DNA of 64,000 nt from Mycolicibacterium goodii (GTDB taxonomy: Bacteria > Actinomycetota > Actinomycetes > Mycobacteriales > Mycobacteriaceae). This document shows positions 36,590 through 45,720 of the stretch, piece after piece. The DNA is taken from the NCBI RefSeq assembly GCF_022370755.2, contig NZ_CP092364.2, positions 5,704,001 through 5,768,000 on the forward strand, read 5' to 3'. Positions within the stretch are counted from its first letter, which is position 1, and the number at the start of each line of letters is the position of its first letter. The position numbers were made by a program, and so were the translations under genes. The notes beneath the pieces were generated by a model that was not told the DNA's origin, did not search any database, and saw only the letters and a list, made by a program, of their open reading frames with translations.

Positions 36590-37563
36590 TCGTCACCGTC
36601 ACCCTCAATCCGAGCATCGACCGTACGGTGACGCTCGCCGCGCCGCTCACCCGCGGCGCCGTGCAACGCGTCGATTCGGTGAGCGTCGAGGCCGGCGGCA
36701 AAGGCATCAACGTCGCCAAGGCACTCACCCTGGCCGGTGTGAGTGCCTTGGCCGTCCTGCCCGCCGCGGCCGACGATCCCCTTGTGGACGCACTGCGGTC
36801 CAGCGGTGTGCCGTTCACGGCCATCCCGATCACCGAACCGGTCCGCACGAACATCGCCGTGACCGAAACCGACGGCACGACAACGAAACTCAACGAACGC
36901 GGTGCCGCTCTCGACGCTGCGGCACTGGACGCGCTCACCCGCTGCGTACTGGACAAGGCGCAGCACGCGTCGTGGGTGGTGCTGTCCGGGTCGTTGCCGC
37001 CGGGCGTGCCGCCGGACTGGTACGCCGAGATCGTCGCGGCGTTGGCCGCACAACCGTGCCGCGTCGCCGTCGACACATCCGAGGCGCCGCTGACCGCACT
37101 GGCAGCGGCATTCGGCACCGCACGCCCCGATCTGATGAAACCCAACATCGAGGAACTCGCCGGCATCTCCGGCGTCGCCGGCCTGGAAGCATCCGTCGAC
37201 CGTGGTGACCTCTCCCTTGTCGCAGCGGCGGCAGGCAAGCTCGTCGAACAGGGCGTCGGCGCGGTGCTGGCGACGCTCGGCGCCGCCGGTGCGGTACTGG
37301 TGAACGACACCGGTGCCTGGTTCGCCGCCCCACCCCCCATCACCGCGCGCAGTACCGTCGGCGCCGGGGACGCGTCGCTCGCCGGCTATCTGCGTGCGGC
37401 CGTCGGCGGAGCCGAACCGCCACGACGGCTGCGGATGGCCGTCGGATACGGCAGCGCCGCGGCGGCACTTCCGGGTTCGGCTCTGCCCTCGCCCGCACAA
37501 CTCGACCTCGACGCCGTCGGCGTCGCTCCCCTCGTCACCACCAACCGGGAAGTGCTGCAATGA
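36586..37563 (+). CDS. fruK: 1-phosphofructokinase
   Basis: A 325-residue PfkB-family kinase. The N-terminus MIVTVTLNPSIDRTV and GGKGINVAKAL form the substrate lid; the C-terminal signature is STVGAGDASLAGYL, where Asp is the catalytic base and the usual Ser after GAGD is Ala. It converts fructose-1-phosphate from the PTS to fructose-1,6-bisphosphate. It overlaps fruR and fruA by ATGA at both ends. Confidence 0.92.
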   Translation: MIVTVTLNPSIDRTVTLAAPLTRGAVQRVDSVSVEAGGKGINVAKALTLAGVSALAVLPAAADDPLVDALRSSGVPFTAIPITEPVRTNIAVTETDGTTTKLNERGAALDAAALDALTRCVLDKAQHASWVVLSGSLPPGVPPDWYAEIVAALAAQPCRVAVDTSEAPLTALAAAFGTARPDLMKPNIEELAGISGVAGLEASVDRGDLSLVAAAAGKLVEQGVGAVLATLGAAGAVLVNDTGAWFAAPPPITARSTVGAGDASLAGYLRAAVGGAEPPRRLRMAVGYGSAAAALPGSALPSPAQLDLDAVGVAPLVTTNREVLQ

Positions 37564-39554
37564 CCCAACCGATCATCACCGACGATCTCGTCCTGCTCGA
37601 TGTTGACGCCGGCAGCGACAAGGAGGCGGTCATCGCCCGGTTGGCCGCCGCCCTCGCCGGAGCGGGCCGTGCCAACGACGCCACCGGTCTGGTCGGTGCC
37701 GCGATGGCCCGCGAAGCACAGTCCGCGACCGGACTGCCCGGCGGCATCGCCATACCGCACTGCCGCTCGCCCCACGTCGACACCGCGACCATCGGCTTCG
37801 CCCGGCTCGACCCCAAGGTCGACTTCGGTGCGCCCGACGGTCCTGCCGATCTCGCGTTCCTGATCGCCGCGCCGGAATCCGGTGGCCCCGAGCACATGAA
37901 GCTGCTCTCCAGCCTGGCGCGGGCATTGGTGCGCAAGGACTTCGTCGAATCCCTGCGGTCGGCCGCAAGCCCCGAGGAGGTCGTGGACCTCGTCAACGCC
38001 GCGGTCAGGCCTGCCGCTCCTCCGCCGGCGGCGAAACCGGCCGAGGAGAAGAAGATCTCGATCGTCGCGGTCACATCGTGCCCCACCGGGATCGCCCACA
38101 CGTACATGGCCGCAGACTCGCTCAGGCAGGCCGCCGAGAAGGCCGGCGTGACGTTCACCGTCGAAACTCAGGGTTCCTCGGGGAGCACCCCGCTGTCTGC
38201 GGAGACCATCGCAGCCGCCGACGCGGTCATCTTCGCCACCGATGTCGGCGTCAAGGACCGGCAGCGCTTCGCCGGTAAGCCCGTCATCGCCTCCGGCGTC
38301 AAACGTGCGATCAACGAACCCGACAAGATGGTGGCCGAAGCCGTCAGCGCCGCAAGCGATCCCGATGCACCACGGGTGGCAGGACAAGCCGCCGAGGCGC
38401 CGGGGACCACCGCGGCGGGCGACGTCGGATGGGGCACCCGGACCCGGCAGATCCTGCTCACGGGCGTGAGTTACATGATCCCGTTCGTCGCCGCAGGCGG
38501 TCTGCTGATCGCACTCGGATTCCTTTTGGCGGGCTACGAGATCGGGAATGCCCCTGAAGGTGAGACCGACCCGCTCGGATTCATCATCGCCACACACAAC
38601 TCGCTGGGCAATCTTCCCGACGGCGGGTTGGCGCAGTACCTCGGTGCGGTGCTGTTCACCCTCGGCAAGTTGGCGTTCAACTTCTTGGTACCGGCCTTGG
38701 CCGGCTACATCGCGTTCGCGATCGCCGACCGGCCCGGTATCGCACCGGGTTTCACCGCGGGTGCGGTCGCGGTGTTCGTCGGCGGCGGATTCATCGGCGG
38801 CATCGTCGGCGGGCTGATCGCCGGTTTCGCGGCACTGTGGATCAGCCGGATCGGGGTACCGCAGTGGGCACGTGGTCTGATGCCGGTGGTCGTGATCCCG
38901 CTGTTCGCCTCGATGGTCGTCGGCCTGTTGATGTTCCTGCTCCTCGGCCGACCGCTCGCCGCGCTGACATCCGGGCTGACCAACTGGCTCGGCGGGCTGT
39001 CGGGCGGATCGGCCATCGCGTTGGGCGTGATCCTCGGCCTCATGATGTGCTTCGACCTGGGAGGCCCGGTGAACAAGGCGGCCTACGCGTTCGCCACCGC
39101 GAGCCTCGTCAACCCCACACAGGCCAACCTGCAGATCATGGCCGCGGTGATGGCCGCGGGCATGGTGCCACCACTGGCCATGGCGCTGGCCACCGTGCTG
39201 CGGCCCGGGTTGTTCAGTGAACCCGAGCGCGAGAACGGCCGTGCGGCCTGGTTACTCGGCGCATCGTTCATCACCGAGGGTGCGATCCCCTTCGCCGCGG
39301 CCGATCCGCTGCGCGTGATCCCGTCGATGATGCTGGGCGGCGCGGTGACCGGTGCGACCGTCATGGCCACGGCGGTCACGTTGCGTGCGCCCCACGGCGG
39401 CATCTTCGTGTTCTTCGCGATCGGCAACCTGTTGTGGTTCGTGATCGCGGTGGCCGTCGGGACCGTCGTCAGCGCCCTGGCCGTCATCACCGCCAAACAG
39501 TTCGCCAAACGTCCCGTCCCCACGCCGGACACCCCGGCACTGGCCACCACCTAA
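37560..39554 (+). CDS. fruA: PTS fructose transporter, IIABC fusion
   Basis: A 664-residue three-domain permease in the order IIA-IIB-IIC. IIA has phospho-acceptor His67 in GIAIPHCRSP; IIB has Cys174 in VTSCPTGIAHTYMAAD; an Ala-rich linker leads to the IIC membrane domain (about 305-640, roughly nine helices) with GGPVNKAAYAFA. It phosphorylates fructose to fructose-1-phosphate during uptake. It is coupled to fruK by ATGA and followed after 11 bases by ptsH. Confidence 0.95.
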   Translation: MTQPIITDDLVLLDVDAGSDKEAVIARLAAALAGAGRANDATGLVGAAMAREAQSATGLPGGIAIPHCRSPHVDTATIGFARLDPKVDFGAPDGPADLAFLIAAPESGGPEHMKLLSSLARALVRKDFVESLRSAASPEEVVDLVNAAVRPAAPPPAAKPAEEKKISIVAVTSCPTGIAHTYMAADSLRQAAEKAGVTFTVETQGSSGSTPLSAETIAAADAVIFATDVGVKDRQRFAGKPVIASGVKRAINEPDKMVAEAVSAASDPDAPRVAGQAAEAPGTTAAGDVGWGTRTRQILLTGVSYMIPFVAAGGLLIALGFLLAGYEIGNAPEGETDPLGFIIATHNSLGNLPDGGLAQYLGAVLFTLGKLAFNFLVPALAGYIAFAIADRPGIAPGFTAGAVAVFVGGGFIGGIVGGLIAGFAALWISRIGVPQWARGLMPVVVIPLFASMVVGLLMFLLLGRPLAALTSGLTNWLGGLSGGSAIALGVILGLMMCFDLGGPVNKAAYAFATASLVNPTQANLQIMAAVMAAGMVPPLAMALATVLRPGLFSEPERENGRAAWLLGASFITEGAIPFAAADPLRVIPSMMLGGAVTGATVMATAVTLRAPHGGIFVFFAIGNLLWFVIAVAVGTVVSALAVITAKQFAKRPVPTPDTPALATT

Positions 39555-39565
39555 GAGGAGAAGAC

Positions 39566-39823
39566 ATGCCCAGCAAAACCGTCACCGTCGGATCGGCCGT
39601 CGGCCTCCACGCCCGCCCCGCGGCCATCATCGCCGAAGCCGTCGTGAACGCCGGTGTACCCGTCACCCTTTCCATGGACGGCGGCGAGCCAGTCGACGCC
39701 GGTTCGGCCCTGATGATCATGACCCTCGGGGCGGAGAAGGGCGCTCAGGTCACCGTGTCCTGCGACGACTCCGCCGTGCTCGACAAGGTTGCCGAACTGG
39801 TCGAGCAGGACCTCGACGCGTAA
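39566..39823 (+). CDS. ptsH: HPr phosphocarrier protein
   Basis: An 85-residue HPr. His15 in GLHARPAA is the site phosphorylated by enzyme I; Ser47 in DAGSALMIMTLG occupies the regulatory serine position known from Firmicutes, although no HPr kinase is expected in this lineage. ATG 39566 has an AGAGGAGAAG ribosome site. It is the last gene of the fru operon and completes the phosphate relay ptsI, HPr, FruA. Confidence 0.95.
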   Translation: MPSKTVTVGSAVGLHARPAAIIAEAVVNAGVPVTLSMDGGEPVDAGSALMIMTLGAEKGAQVTVSCDDSAVLDKVAELVEQDLDA

Positions 39824-40054
39824 GCGGCTTTGCCGACACCTACCATAGCGTCAATTTCGGATGTCGCTCGGGCGGCGTTTTCCCGGCGGTAAAAAGCGTC
39901 ATCGGCGTCATCAGTGCGCCCATAGAATTCGAACGTGCAAAGTGCCCGCCGGCTCGGCATGAGAAGATGCTTTCCTGCGCAGACACCGATCTGTTTGCTG
40001 AGCGCCTTTCGGCGCGCGGCGGTCAGGTCAGACGTTGTTGGGGGAGTGTGAGGC

Positions 40055-41404
40055 GTGCAGCGCGTAGCCGTCATGGTGCTGGCATTGTTGCTGGCTTTTC
40101 TCAGTGCGCCGCCGGCGTGGGCCATCGATCCCCCGGTGATCGACGCGGGTGCCGTCCCACCTGACGAAACGGGGCCCGATCAGCCCACAGAACAGCGCAA
40201 GATCTGCGCGACACCCACGGTGATGCCGAACTCCAACTTCGCCGACCGGCCGTGGGCAAACGACTACCTCCGCATCCAGGACGCGCAGAAGTTTGCCACC
40301 GGGGCCGGCGTCACCGTCGCGGTCATCGACACCGGCGTGAACGGATCGCCCCGGGTACCGGCCGAACCCGGCGGCGACTTCGTCGACGCCGCGGGTAACG
40401 GCATGTCGGACTGCGACGCACACGGCACCATGACCGCAGCAATCATCGGCGGCAGACCGTCGCCGACCGACGGTTTCGTCGGTGTGGCCCCCGATGTACG
40501 ACTGCTTTCGTTGCGTCAGACCTCGGTGGCGTTCCAGCCCAAGGGCGCCCGGCAGGACCCCAACGATCCGAACACCACCCAGACCGCAGGCTCGATCCGC
40601 AGCCTCGCCCGGTCCGTGGTGCACGCGGCGAACCTCGGCGCGCAGGTGATCAACATCAGCGAGGCCGCCTGCTACAAGGTGACCCGCCGCATCGACGAGA
40701 CGACCCTCGGTGCCGCGATCAACTACGCCGTGAACGTCAAGGGCGCGGTCATCGTGGTCGCGGCGGGCAACACCGGCCAGGACTGCTCACAGAACCCGCC
40801 GCCGGATCCGTCGGTTCCGTCCGACCCGCGCGGCTGGCGGGAAGTGCAGACGATCGTCAGCCCGGCCTGGTACGACCCGCTGGTCCTCACCGTCGGCAGC
40901 ATCGGCCAGAACGGTCAGCCCAGTAACTTCTCGATGTCGGGTCCGTGGGTCGGAGCGGCCGCACCCGGCGAGAACCTCACCTCACTGGGGTACGACGGTC
41001 AGCCCGTCAACGCCACGCCCGGAGAGGACGGCCCGGTACCGCTCAACGGCACGTCGTTCTCGGCCGCCTACGTCTCCGGCCTGGCCGCACTCGTCAAGCA
41101 GCGCTTCCCGGATCTCACACCGGCACAGATCATCAACCGCATCACCGCAACGGCACGTCATCCCGGTGGCGGGGTCGACAACTATGTCGGCGCCGGCGTG
41201 ATCGATCCCGTCGCCGCGTTGACCTGGGAGATCCCCGACGGCCCCGAGAAGGCGCCGTTCCGGGTCAAGGAAGTTCCGCCGCCGGTGTACATCCCGCCGC
41301 CGGACCGCGGGCCGATCACGGCGGTCGTGATCGCCGGGGCCACCCTGGCGTTCGCTCTGGGTGTCGGTGCGCTGGCACGGCGCGCGTTGAGGCGGAAGCA
41401 ATGA
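40055..41404 (+). CDS. mycP1: ESX-1 mycosin, subtilisin-like membrane protease
   Basis: A 449-residue mycosin. A signal peptide (cleavage near PAWA/ID) is followed by an N-terminal extension and a subtilase domain with catalytic Asp92 (VIDTGV), His123 (DAHGTM) and Ser334 (NGTSFSAAY). A Pro-rich linker (VPPPVYIPPPDRGP) and one C-terminal membrane helix with basic tail RRALRRKQ anchor it. MycP1 cleaves EspB and stabilises the ESX-1 membrane complex. GTG 40055 is taken as start. The 231 bases upstream hold a GCGTCATC direct repeat but no gene. Confidence 0.95.
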   Translation: MQRVAVMVLALLLAFLSAPPAWAIDPPVIDAGAVPPDETGPDQPTEQRKICATPTVMPNSNFADRPWANDYLRIQDAQKFATGAGVTVAVIDTGVNGSPRVPAEPGGDFVDAAGNGMSDCDAHGTMTAAIIGGRPSPTDGFVGVAPDVRLLSLRQTSVAFQPKGARQDPNDPNTTQTAGSIRSLARSVVHAANLGAQVINISEAACYKVTRRIDETTLGAAINYAVNVKGAVIVVAAGNTGQDCSQNPPPDPSVPSDPRGWREVQTIVSPAWYDPLVLTVGSIGQNGQPSNFSMSGPWVGAAAPGENLTSLGYDGQPVNATPGEDGPVPLNGTSFSAAYVSGLAALVKQRFPDLTPAQIINRITATARHPGGGVDNYVGAGVIDPVAALTWEIPDGPEKAPFRVKEVPPPVYIPPPDRGPITAVVIAGATLAFALGVGALARRALRRKQ

Positions 41405-42795
41405 ACTTCCTGCGGCAGTTCGGTTTCCGATTCACCACCGGGCACGGCATCTGGGCCGCCACACTGATCCCGGCATGCATCGCGATTTGCCTGCACTTCG
41501 ATCTCCTGTGGTTGGGCATCACGCTCGCCGTGCTGATCGCGATCTTCTCGGTACTCACCATCCGCGGCCTGCGGATCACCGGGTGGGTGCGGGCCATCTT
41601 CTCCTGGCGCCGACGCCACCGCAGCACGCCCGACGTCGCATCGGAGCCGGCGGTTGGTTCCACGGTCATGCCCGGCGACCACGTCGCGGTGCGCTGGCAG
41701 GGCGACTATCTGATCGCCGTGATCGAGCTGGTGCCAAGGCCTTTCACGCCGACCGTGATCGTCAACGGCAGTGCGATGACCGACGACGTGGTCAGCACCA
41801 AGTTGGTCGAGCGGCTGCTCGAGGCGCACTGCCCCGACCTCGAGGCCGATGTGGTGTCGGCCGGCTACCGTGTCGGCAAGACCGCGCCTGCCAGCCTGAT
41901 CGCACTCTACGAGCAGGTGGTGGGGCCCTACCCGGCGCCGGCGAACCGGCGCACCTGGATCGTGCTGCGGGCCGATCCCGAGACGACACAGCGGTCCGCG
42001 CGTCGCCGCGACTCCGGGGTGTCGGGCCTGGCCCGTTACCTCGTGGCATCGGCGACCCGGATCGCGGATCAGTTGGCGAGCAACGGGGTCGACGCCCGCT
42101 GCTGCCGCAGTTTCGACGACTACGACAAGGCCACCGAGATCAGCTACGAGCGCGAGACGTGGTCGTCGATCAAGGGCCGCAGCACGTTCACCGCCGCCTA
42201 CACCGCTCCCGGCGGTCCCGACATGTGGTGGTCTGCCCGCGCCGACCACACCATCACGCGCGTGCGTGTGCGTCCCGGCGCAGCTCCTTCGAGCGCGATC
42301 CTGTTGACGACGCTGGCGAATCCCGCTACTCCGCGCGGGTTTTCGTGCCTGTTCGGCGGTCAGCGCGCCGCGCTGCAGGGCATCGTCCCGGTTTCCGACA
42401 AGCACTACGACCTTCCGATCGGCTCGGCCGGTGTGCTCGTCGGCGAGACCTCCGACCGCTACCCGGTGTACATGCCGTTCGACAACGTCGACGTCAGCAT
42501 CAACCTGGGTGATGCCCGGCTGTTCACGCAGTTCGTGATCCGGTCTGCCGCGGCCGGCGCGGTGGTGACCCTCGGTCCCCAGTTCCGCGAATTCGCCACC
42601 ATGATCAACGGCCGCGTAGGGCGGACACCGCGTATCGGTTGGCCGAACTCGACGACATACCTCGGCCCGCATCAGGGAGTGGGCCGGGTCATCTTGCGGC
42701 CCAACTTCATCGACACACCGCGGCACAGGCAGCTGCCGATCCAGCTGATCAACCCGCGTGAAGAAAGCCGCTACCAGATGGCTCTGGAGCAGTAG
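41401..42795 (+). CDS. eccE1: ESX-1 membrane complex component EccE1
   Basis: A 464-residue protein, close to the 462 residues of the M. tuberculosis protein. Two membrane helices lie near residues 15-60 (FTTGHGIWAATLIPACIAICLH; LWLGITLAVLIAIFSVLTI), followed by a basic stretch and a large cytoplasmic or periplasmic domain of the EccE fold. ATG 41401 overlaps the mycP1 stop. It sits at the edge of the type VII core complex with EccB, EccC and EccD. Confidence 0.95.
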   Translation: MNFLRQFGFRFTTGHGIWAATLIPACIAICLHFDLLWLGITLAVLIAIFSVLTIRGLRITGWVRAIFSWRRRHRSTPDVASEPAVGSTVMPGDHVAVRWQGDYLIAVIELVPRPFTPTVIVNGSAMTDDVVSTKLVERLLEAHCPDLEADVVSAGYRVGKTAPASLIALYEQVVGPYPAPANRRTWIVLRADPETTQRSARRRDSGVSGLARYLVASATRIADQLASNGVDARCCRSFDDYDKATEISYERETWSSIKGRSTFTAAYTAPGGPDMWWSARADHTITRVRVRPGAAPSSAILLTTLANPATPRGFSCLFGGQRAALQGIVPVSDKHYDLPIGSAGVLVGETSDRYPVYMPFDNVDVSINLGDARLFTQFVIRSAAAGAVVTLGPQFREFATMINGRVGRTPRIGWPNSTTYLGPHQGVGRVILRPNFIDTPRHRQLPIQLINPREESRYQMALEQ

Positions 42796-42806
42796 GGGGA
42801 AAACAC

Positions 42807-43139
42807 GTGAGCGACGACGACATCCATCCGCAAGTGGCGGCCGTGCTGCGCCAGGCACAGCGACTGCAATCAGCCATGGACGAACAGCTGCACAAGATGG
42901 GCACCGAAACGTTCACCGCGGCAGACGAAACCGACACCGTCGAGGTGACGCTCAACGGACACCACCACCTGACATCGGTGTACATCGAGGACGGGCTCCT
43001 GCGGCTCGGCGCGGAGACCGTCGAACAACGCCTCAATGAGGCCCTGCACAAGGCCACTGCAGCGGCGACCGCCTCGATCGAAGCGGACCGCGAACGGCTC
43101 GACGCCCTCGTCAACGACATCACCGCTGAAGGTATCTGA
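42807..43139 (+). CDS. espL: EspL-like YbaB/EbfC-fold protein
   Basis: A 110-residue protein of the YbaB/EbfC DNA-binding-like family: a long N-terminal helix (VLRQAQRLQSAMDEQLHKMGTE), a beta sheet (TVEVTLNGHHHLTSVYIEDG) and a C-terminal helix with basic/acidic pattern. In M. tuberculosis the ESX-1 locus encodes such a protein as EspL, needed for stability of EspE/EspF/EspH. GTG 42807 is 11 bases after eccE1. Role here inferred from family and location. Confidence 0.85.
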   Translation: MSDDDIHPQVAAVLRQAQRLQSAMDEQLHKMGTETFTAADETDTVEVTLNGHHHLTSVYIEDGLLRLGAETVEQRLNEALHKATAAATASIEADRERLDALVNDITAEGI

Positions 43140-43146
43140 GCGCTTG

Positions 43147-43728
43147 ATGGCCCCAAACACGCCCTTCTCGTCGTCGGACGACGATTGGGGTGACTCCTCC
43201 GCGTTCGACAACGCCTATGCCGACGACGCAACGTCAGATCTGAGTGTCTTCGATGTTCACTCCCCGGCCGGTGACGAACCGGACGCCGGCTTCGATGCGC
43301 TCGACGAGTACGTCGCAGCGGAGTCGTTCGACGACGATGCCGGGCATCTCGACGCGATGGCGACGCCGCCGGCCCAGGAGCCCGACGAAGATGATCCTGG
43401 GCCACTCTTCTCGGCGACCAACCCGCCCGGAACCATCACGGTGACCGCGTATCTCAGCGGCTGGCTACAGCGCATCGACCTTGCGCCCTCCGTGGTGAAC
43501 ATGGCCGAGAGCCAACTGGCACGCGAGGTCGCCGAGCTTGCCGAGATCGCGACCAAGAAAGCCGCGGCCGGCCGGTACGTCTTTCTGCTGTACGCAACCG
43601 TCCAAGAGATCGGCGACAGCCCCGATGTCCGAGACATGCTCAAGGAAACTCTCGGGCTACCGACACCCGAAGAAGCCGCCGAAGCCGAGGCTGCGTACGC
43701 CAGGCGGTATGCGCGCGACGGGCACTGA
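43147..43728 (+). CDS. EspH/EspD-family ESX-1 protein
   Basis: A 193-residue acidic protein. The first 95 residues are very rich in Asp/Ser and low in structure. The conserved C-terminal domain (from about 95) reads FSATNPPGTITVTAYLSGWL, then a helix with QLAREVAELAEIATKKAAAG and a Thr-Pro-Glu-Glu-Ala-rich tail LPTPEEAAEAEA. This matches the EspH/EspD pattern, in which the protein acts as a cytosolic chaperone for EspA/EspE-type substrates. ATG 43147 follows espL by seven bases. The EspA/E-like and EspC-like pair downstream is consistent with a chaperone role. Confidence 0.8.
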   Translation: MAPNTPFSSSDDDWGDSSAFDNAYADDATSDLSVFDVHSPAGDEPDAGFDALDEYVAAESFDDDAGHLDAMATPPAQEPDEDDPGPLFSATNPPGTITVTAYLSGWLQRIDLAPSVVNMAESQLAREVAELAEIATKKAAAGRYVFLLYATVQEIGDSPDVRDMLKETLGLPTPEEAAEAEAAYARRYARDGH

Positions 43729-43740
43729 CAGGAGACGGCC

Positions 43741-44508
43741 ACGAAAGCACAACGACGTCTCCTGCTGACCTGCCTCGGGATTGTCCAGGCGGCCATTCTG
43801 ACCTGGGCCGTCATCACCTTTCTGCGCGGCAGTTACGTGACCGCACTGCTGTGCGTCGGCGTCGCCGCCTGGTGGACGATCCCCGCCGTCGCCCAGTCCG
43901 TCATGTCCGGCGCGGTGCCCAGGGTGACGTGCGACGACGGCGAAACCACGATCCGACCGGACCGGCGCTTGGACCGGATGATGCTGATCGCCACCCTGGG
44001 CGGCGCGCCGCTTCTCGGCCTCTGTGCGGTGTTGAGCGCATTGGGACGATTGGATCTTCCGACGTCCTCTGTGGGTTCCGAAGGTGGGCTCTTCACCTGG
44101 GTCCCGATCATCTGCGGCGGGCTGGCCGGCCTTTTCGCGGTGTTCTTCGCGCTGATCGTGAAGTTCGGCGGAATCGGCTATCTGCGGTTGGGCCCCGAGG
44201 GATTCGAACGCGCAGAAGCGTTCCGGAAGACCGCGACGCGACGGTGGGACGAGGTGACCGACGTCAGCGACACCGCCCCGGACCGACCACAGGCGACGTG
44301 CCCTCTGGTCATCACAACCGACGACGGCCAGCAGCACTCGATCGACAATTCCGCCATGTACACCAGGGATGGGCGGACGCTGTATGAGTTCGTGCGCTTC
44401 TACTGGCTACACCCCGAACGTCGCGTCGAACTCGCCGACGGTCGCGCAGTAGAGCGGTTTCACGAGGTGCAATCCGCGGCTGAACGGCGAAAAGGTGCCG
44501 GCGACTAG
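43741..44508 (+). CDS. ESX-1-linked membrane protein with apparent non-canonical start
   Basis: A hydrophobic protein with about four membrane helices in the first 140 residues and a soluble C-terminal PH-like domain (GYLRLGPEGFERAEAF; RWDEVTDVSD). From 43729 to the first canonical codon GTG 43837 there is no ATG, GTG or TTG in frame, yet the sequence from ACG 43741 (TKAQRRLLLTCLGIVQAAIL) is a perfect basic-then-hydrophobic first helix and AGGAG sits six bases before the ACG. I therefore place the start at ACG 43741 (255 residues). GTG 43837 (223 residues) would cut the first helix. The preceding stop TGA 43726 is in the same frame, so readthrough is another possibility. Family unknown. Confidence 0.65.
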   Translation, partial: TKAQRRLLLTCLGIVQAAILTWAVITFLRGSYVTALLCVGVAAWWTIPAVAQSVMSGAVPRVTCDDGETTIRPDRRLDRMMLIATLGGAPLLGLCAVLSALGRLDLPTSSVGSEGGLFTWVPIICGGLAGLFAVFFALIVKFGGIGYLRLGPEGFERAEAFRKTATRRWDEVTDVSDTAPDRPQATCPLVITTDDGQQHSIDNSAMYTRDGRTLYEFVRFYWLHPERRVELADGRAVERFHEVQSAAERRKGAGD

Positions 44509-44547
44509 TCGCGAAAATTGGTGCGTCAGAGTGTGTCTCCCGATTGC

Positions 44548-44553
44548 TAGTCT
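44548..44553 (+). promoter_or_regulatory. candidate -10 box for the EspA/E-like gene
   Basis: TAGTCT (TANNNT type) lies 30 bases upstream of GTG 44584, with GGAGGG between, giving a conventional leadered message. The same TAGTCTGG hexamer context occurs on the minus strand just downstream of eccD1 near 52538. Confidence 0.4.
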
Positions 44554-44583
44554 GGACGAGCACCGATGGAGGGATGACGCTAC

Positions 44584-45318
44584 GTGGGCGGCTTCGGAGA
44601 TTTCTACGATATAGCCAATAACTGGTACAGCGGCTACTCGCACACAGTAGGTGTAAGTGAAGACACCGGTTATACGGTCGCGGGCTTGGGAGCAAATGTC
44701 GTCAGCTTCGGGCAATCTCTCGCAAGAGAAGGCGCACAGAAGCTGGATAACGCGAAGTTCGCGGCGGCCGCCGCGACACCGATCATCGCCTTCGGGTTGA
44801 GAACGATGACCATCATGAGCAACCTGACCGGGTTTGAAGGCCCTGAACGCGGAGATCGTTTCGGGCAGGGCGGCGAAGCATTCTCAGGGGTCAGCAGTGG
44901 CCTCGATGGAACCCGTTCGCCTGACAGCTGGGAAGGCAGCAGTTCGGATGCCTACTCCGACAGGAATCGCGAACAGAAGGAGCGCGCAGCGCTCATGGCC
45001 GAGACCGATCGCATCGTGAAAGAGGTGCTCGACAAGGAAGCCGGCGAGATCGTAGATACCCGGCGCCAGATCGATCACCAAATGACCGAACTCACCTGGC
45101 TGATACCGGCCGCCATCGCCGCGAAATTCTGGAACGCTCCGCCGGGTTCGGGCGAGATCGCCTCCCAGATCATCCAGTGGGGTGGCGTCGCGAAGACGCT
45201 TCCCATCGCCACCCAGCGGATGTATCGGATGATCGCTGATTCGTCGGAAAACGCCACGGTGATCCGGCGCGCCGGGGCCACCTACGACCGGATTGCCGCG
45301 GAGGCGCAGGCGCAGTGA
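44584..45318 (+). CDS. EspA/EspE-like ESX-1 substrate
   Basis: A 244-residue protein with the features of the EspA/EspE family: a Gly/Ala-rich N-terminal segment, a central helix-turn-helix with SWEGSSSDAYSDR (WxG-type turn near residue 119), then two long helices. No signal peptide is seen. In M. tuberculosis EspA and EspE are secreted through ESX-1 with EspC and EspF; here the next gene is EspC-like, giving an EspA/EspC-type pair. The first 80 codons use more A/T and rare codons (ATA, AGT, AAT) than the core genes. The start is GTG 44584. Confidence 0.75.
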   Translation: MGGFGDFYDIANNWYSGYSHTVGVSEDTGYTVAGLGANVVSFGQSLAREGAQKLDNAKFAAAAATPIIAFGLRTMTIMSNLTGFEGPERGDRFGQGGEAFSGVSSGLDGTRSPDSWEGSSSDAYSDRNREQKERAALMAETDRIVKEVLDKEAGEIVDTRRQIDHQMTELTWLIPAAIAAKFWNAPPGSGEIASQIIQWGGVAKTLPIATQRMYRMIADSSENATVIRRAGATYDRIAAEAQAQ

Positions 45319-45352
45319 TCCATCATCAGAACGACGAGGAAAGGGGCCGCCG

Positions 45353-45670
45353 GTGAGCGGTGAGTTGCAAGTCACGACAACAGCGCTGCGTCAACTTTCT
45401 GAACGGCAACGGCAGATCGTCGACAGGATCGCGGCGGCGGGTCAGATCGTCGATGGCACCGCGGTGGCTGTGGGCATCACGCACGGTCCGGTATGCGCGC
45501 CGACGATCACAGCGATAAGCGCTGCCGGGCTTTCGCGTGACGCGGCGGTGGCTGCCATGCAGGCGGTGTCGACCTCGCTCGCCGAGAAATTGGACGCGGC
45601 AGCCGCCAACTACGAGCGGACGGATACAACGCAGGCGAGCCACCTCGACGGCGAGATGCAAGGGCGCTGA
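45353..45670 (+). CDS. EspC/EspF-family ESX-1 substrate
   Basis: A 105-residue helical-hairpin protein. The turn contains VGITHGPVCAP, matching the VAITHGPYC sequence of EspC. A C-terminal type VII secretion motif YxxxD is present as YERTD (Tyr87-Asp91). In M. tuberculosis EspC forms a surface filament and is co-secreted with EspA. It is preceded by the EspA/E-like gene, with a GAGGAAAGG ribosome site before GTG 45353. Confidence 0.85.
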   Translation: MSGELQVTTTALRQLSERQRQIVDRIAAAGQIVDGTAVAVGITHGPVCAPTITAISAAGLSRDAAVAAMQAVSTSLAEKLDAAAANYERTDTTQASHLDGEMQGR

Positions 45671-45720
45671 GCGTCACGCGGGCGGCACACTCCACATTAA
45701 TTGGCTGGCCTCGAAGGGCG

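Noticed and set aside
44574..44621. Short ORF ATG 44574 in another frame over the EspA/E-like start
   Set aside because: The GGAGGG is directly adjacent to this ATG, too close to serve it, and the 15-codon product has no distinctive feature.
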